Positions 62,961 through 64,000 of a DNA stretch of 64,000 nucleotides are shown here, piece by piece. The stretch spans positions 20,089,057-20,153,056 of the forward strand of contig CP141148.1 in assembly GCA_035235625.1 (NCBI GenBank). Reading direction: 5' to 3'. The translations under genes were made by a program, and so were the position numbers. How positions within the stretch are numbered: position 1 is the first letter of the stretch; the number at the start of each line of letters is the position of its first letter. This stretch comes from Saururus chinensis. Lineage: Eukaryota; Streptophyta; Magnoliopsida; Piperales; Saururaceae. The notes under the pieces were generated by a model, which ran no database searches, was not told the DNA's origin, and worked only from the letters and a program-made list of their open reading frames with translations.

Positions 62961-64000
62961 ATATAAATTATACTTATCAAATACCCCCAAGCCTTTATTT
63001 TGGTAGTCATGGAGTAAAAAAACTAACTAATCTATAAAAATAAATAAATGTCACTTTTGTAGAGAATTGCGATTGCATTTAACGTATGCAACAAGCCTTT
63101 AAACCTCTAAGTGTCCCTAGTTGGATGAGTTGTGTCTTGTGAGAGTTCACAGTAACTATTTCTAAAACTAATCTTTTATCAAAAATACATAATTATTTCT
63201 AAAAAGAATCAACCATAATTACTTAACAGAAATAAATAATTTTGATCTGATCACTTTGAAGTAAGGATTCATCCGTTCTATAACCTTATCTTAGAAATAA
63301 TTGTGCAACTATATATATACATTTCAAAAACATGAAGTGTAGAAATTTTGTAGTCATACAATTTTATTTTTTTATTAATAAGCATATCTTATGTGAGCCA
63401 TTAACCATGCTCATTAAAGTTTACTAACTCAAAAATGTAATAATGACAATCTTTCATCTTTAACATCTCGCAATAAAACCTTATATAGTGGCCTTTAAAT
63501 TTTAATTAAATTCAGAGAATAAGAGCATAATATACCTCAAAATATTTTTCATACAGTACTTAATTCTATTAAGCTTTTTAAATAGTCCATGTAACAAACG
63601 TTTGTCAGTGTCTCTAATCTAGTTGGCTTAAGGCACTACATATTGAAACACCCCTTACGCTTAATAACTCGAACTATAAAGGCTACATAACCAAGCAAGT
63701 CATAAAAGAATTTATTTCAACTTTTTACCTTTTAACGCGATTTCTTATACTTGCATAGGCACAAGGCCCGGTTACTCAGTAAAAAGAGAAACAAACCTTT
63801 ATTTTTTTTTTCATCATTTTTTCAATTTTTTTTCTCGTTCTTTTTTTCCATCATTTTTTTATTATATACTTATCTCAAAAAAAATTTCAAATAAAAGCTA
63901 TGCATAAATATCTATCATAAAACATTAAAAATTGCTCAATTGTCATGTTTTAAAAAATATGCCCAATTAAAGATATCCCACTAAGATTACAAGTAATAAA
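62961..64000 (-). mobile_element. Tat/Athila-like non-coding fossil sequence (tentative)
   Basis: Begins near AAATACCCCCAAGCC, a phrase seen in the non-coding region of Tat/Athila elements, and includes GCACAAGGCCCGGTTACTC near 63760. AT-rich with no open frame. It runs off the window end. Confidence 0.3.

Overview
The window is nuclear DNA of a flowering plant, probably a non-grass. The grounds are its AT-rich spacers, plant-only gene families (L-type lectin receptor kinase, FAR1-related protein, plant mobile domain, long P-class PPR protein), GT-AG introns, and many nested plant transposons. I cannot fix the genus. No tRNA, rRNA or CRISPR was seen. All family assignments come from motifs and recalled homologues; no search was run.

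Layout. 1-6.5 kb: spacer, a broken receptor-like kinase, and two Ty1/copia remnants in opposite orientation. 6.57-8.68 kb (minus): an intact, intronless L-type lectin receptor kinase. About 9.6-21.7 kb: a long LTR-like region split by an 8.25-kb Mutator-like element (MULE-1, 12582-20835). MULE-1 has about 1.25-kb, almost identical terminal inverted repeats (TIRs), an intact FAR1-type transposase-like gene, and a small kinase-gene fragment. 22-28 kb: a Ty3/gypsy remnant whose gag is split by a 4.67-kb solo LTR full of short tandem arrays. 28-32 kb: CACTA-like debris and a GA-rich tract.

33.8-40.6 kb: a second Mutator-like element (MULE-2). It has a near-perfect 9-bp target duplication, TIRs built from repeated 27-bp palindromes, a MuDR-type transposase, and a six-exon plant-mobile-domain (PMD) gene on the same strand. 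The transposase shows several decay marks; the PMD gene reads open through all 602 codons. 41-45 kb: an old copia-like remnant. 45.8-48.7 kb: an intact PPR gene of the At1g19290 type. 49.5-53.0 kb: three exons of a BEACH-domain protein B-like gene with most of the gene missing, then a 336-bp tandem duplication. 54-64 kb: nested Ty3 (Athila/Tat-like) remnants, including an inverted piece of the same LTR family seen at 22.6-27.2 kb.

The likely working host genes are the lectin kinase (cell-surface signalling) and the PPR protein (organelle RNA processing). The two MULEs are the most interesting part: one is a candidate complete FAR1-lineage transposon, the other pairs a decaying transposase with a preserved PMD gene.
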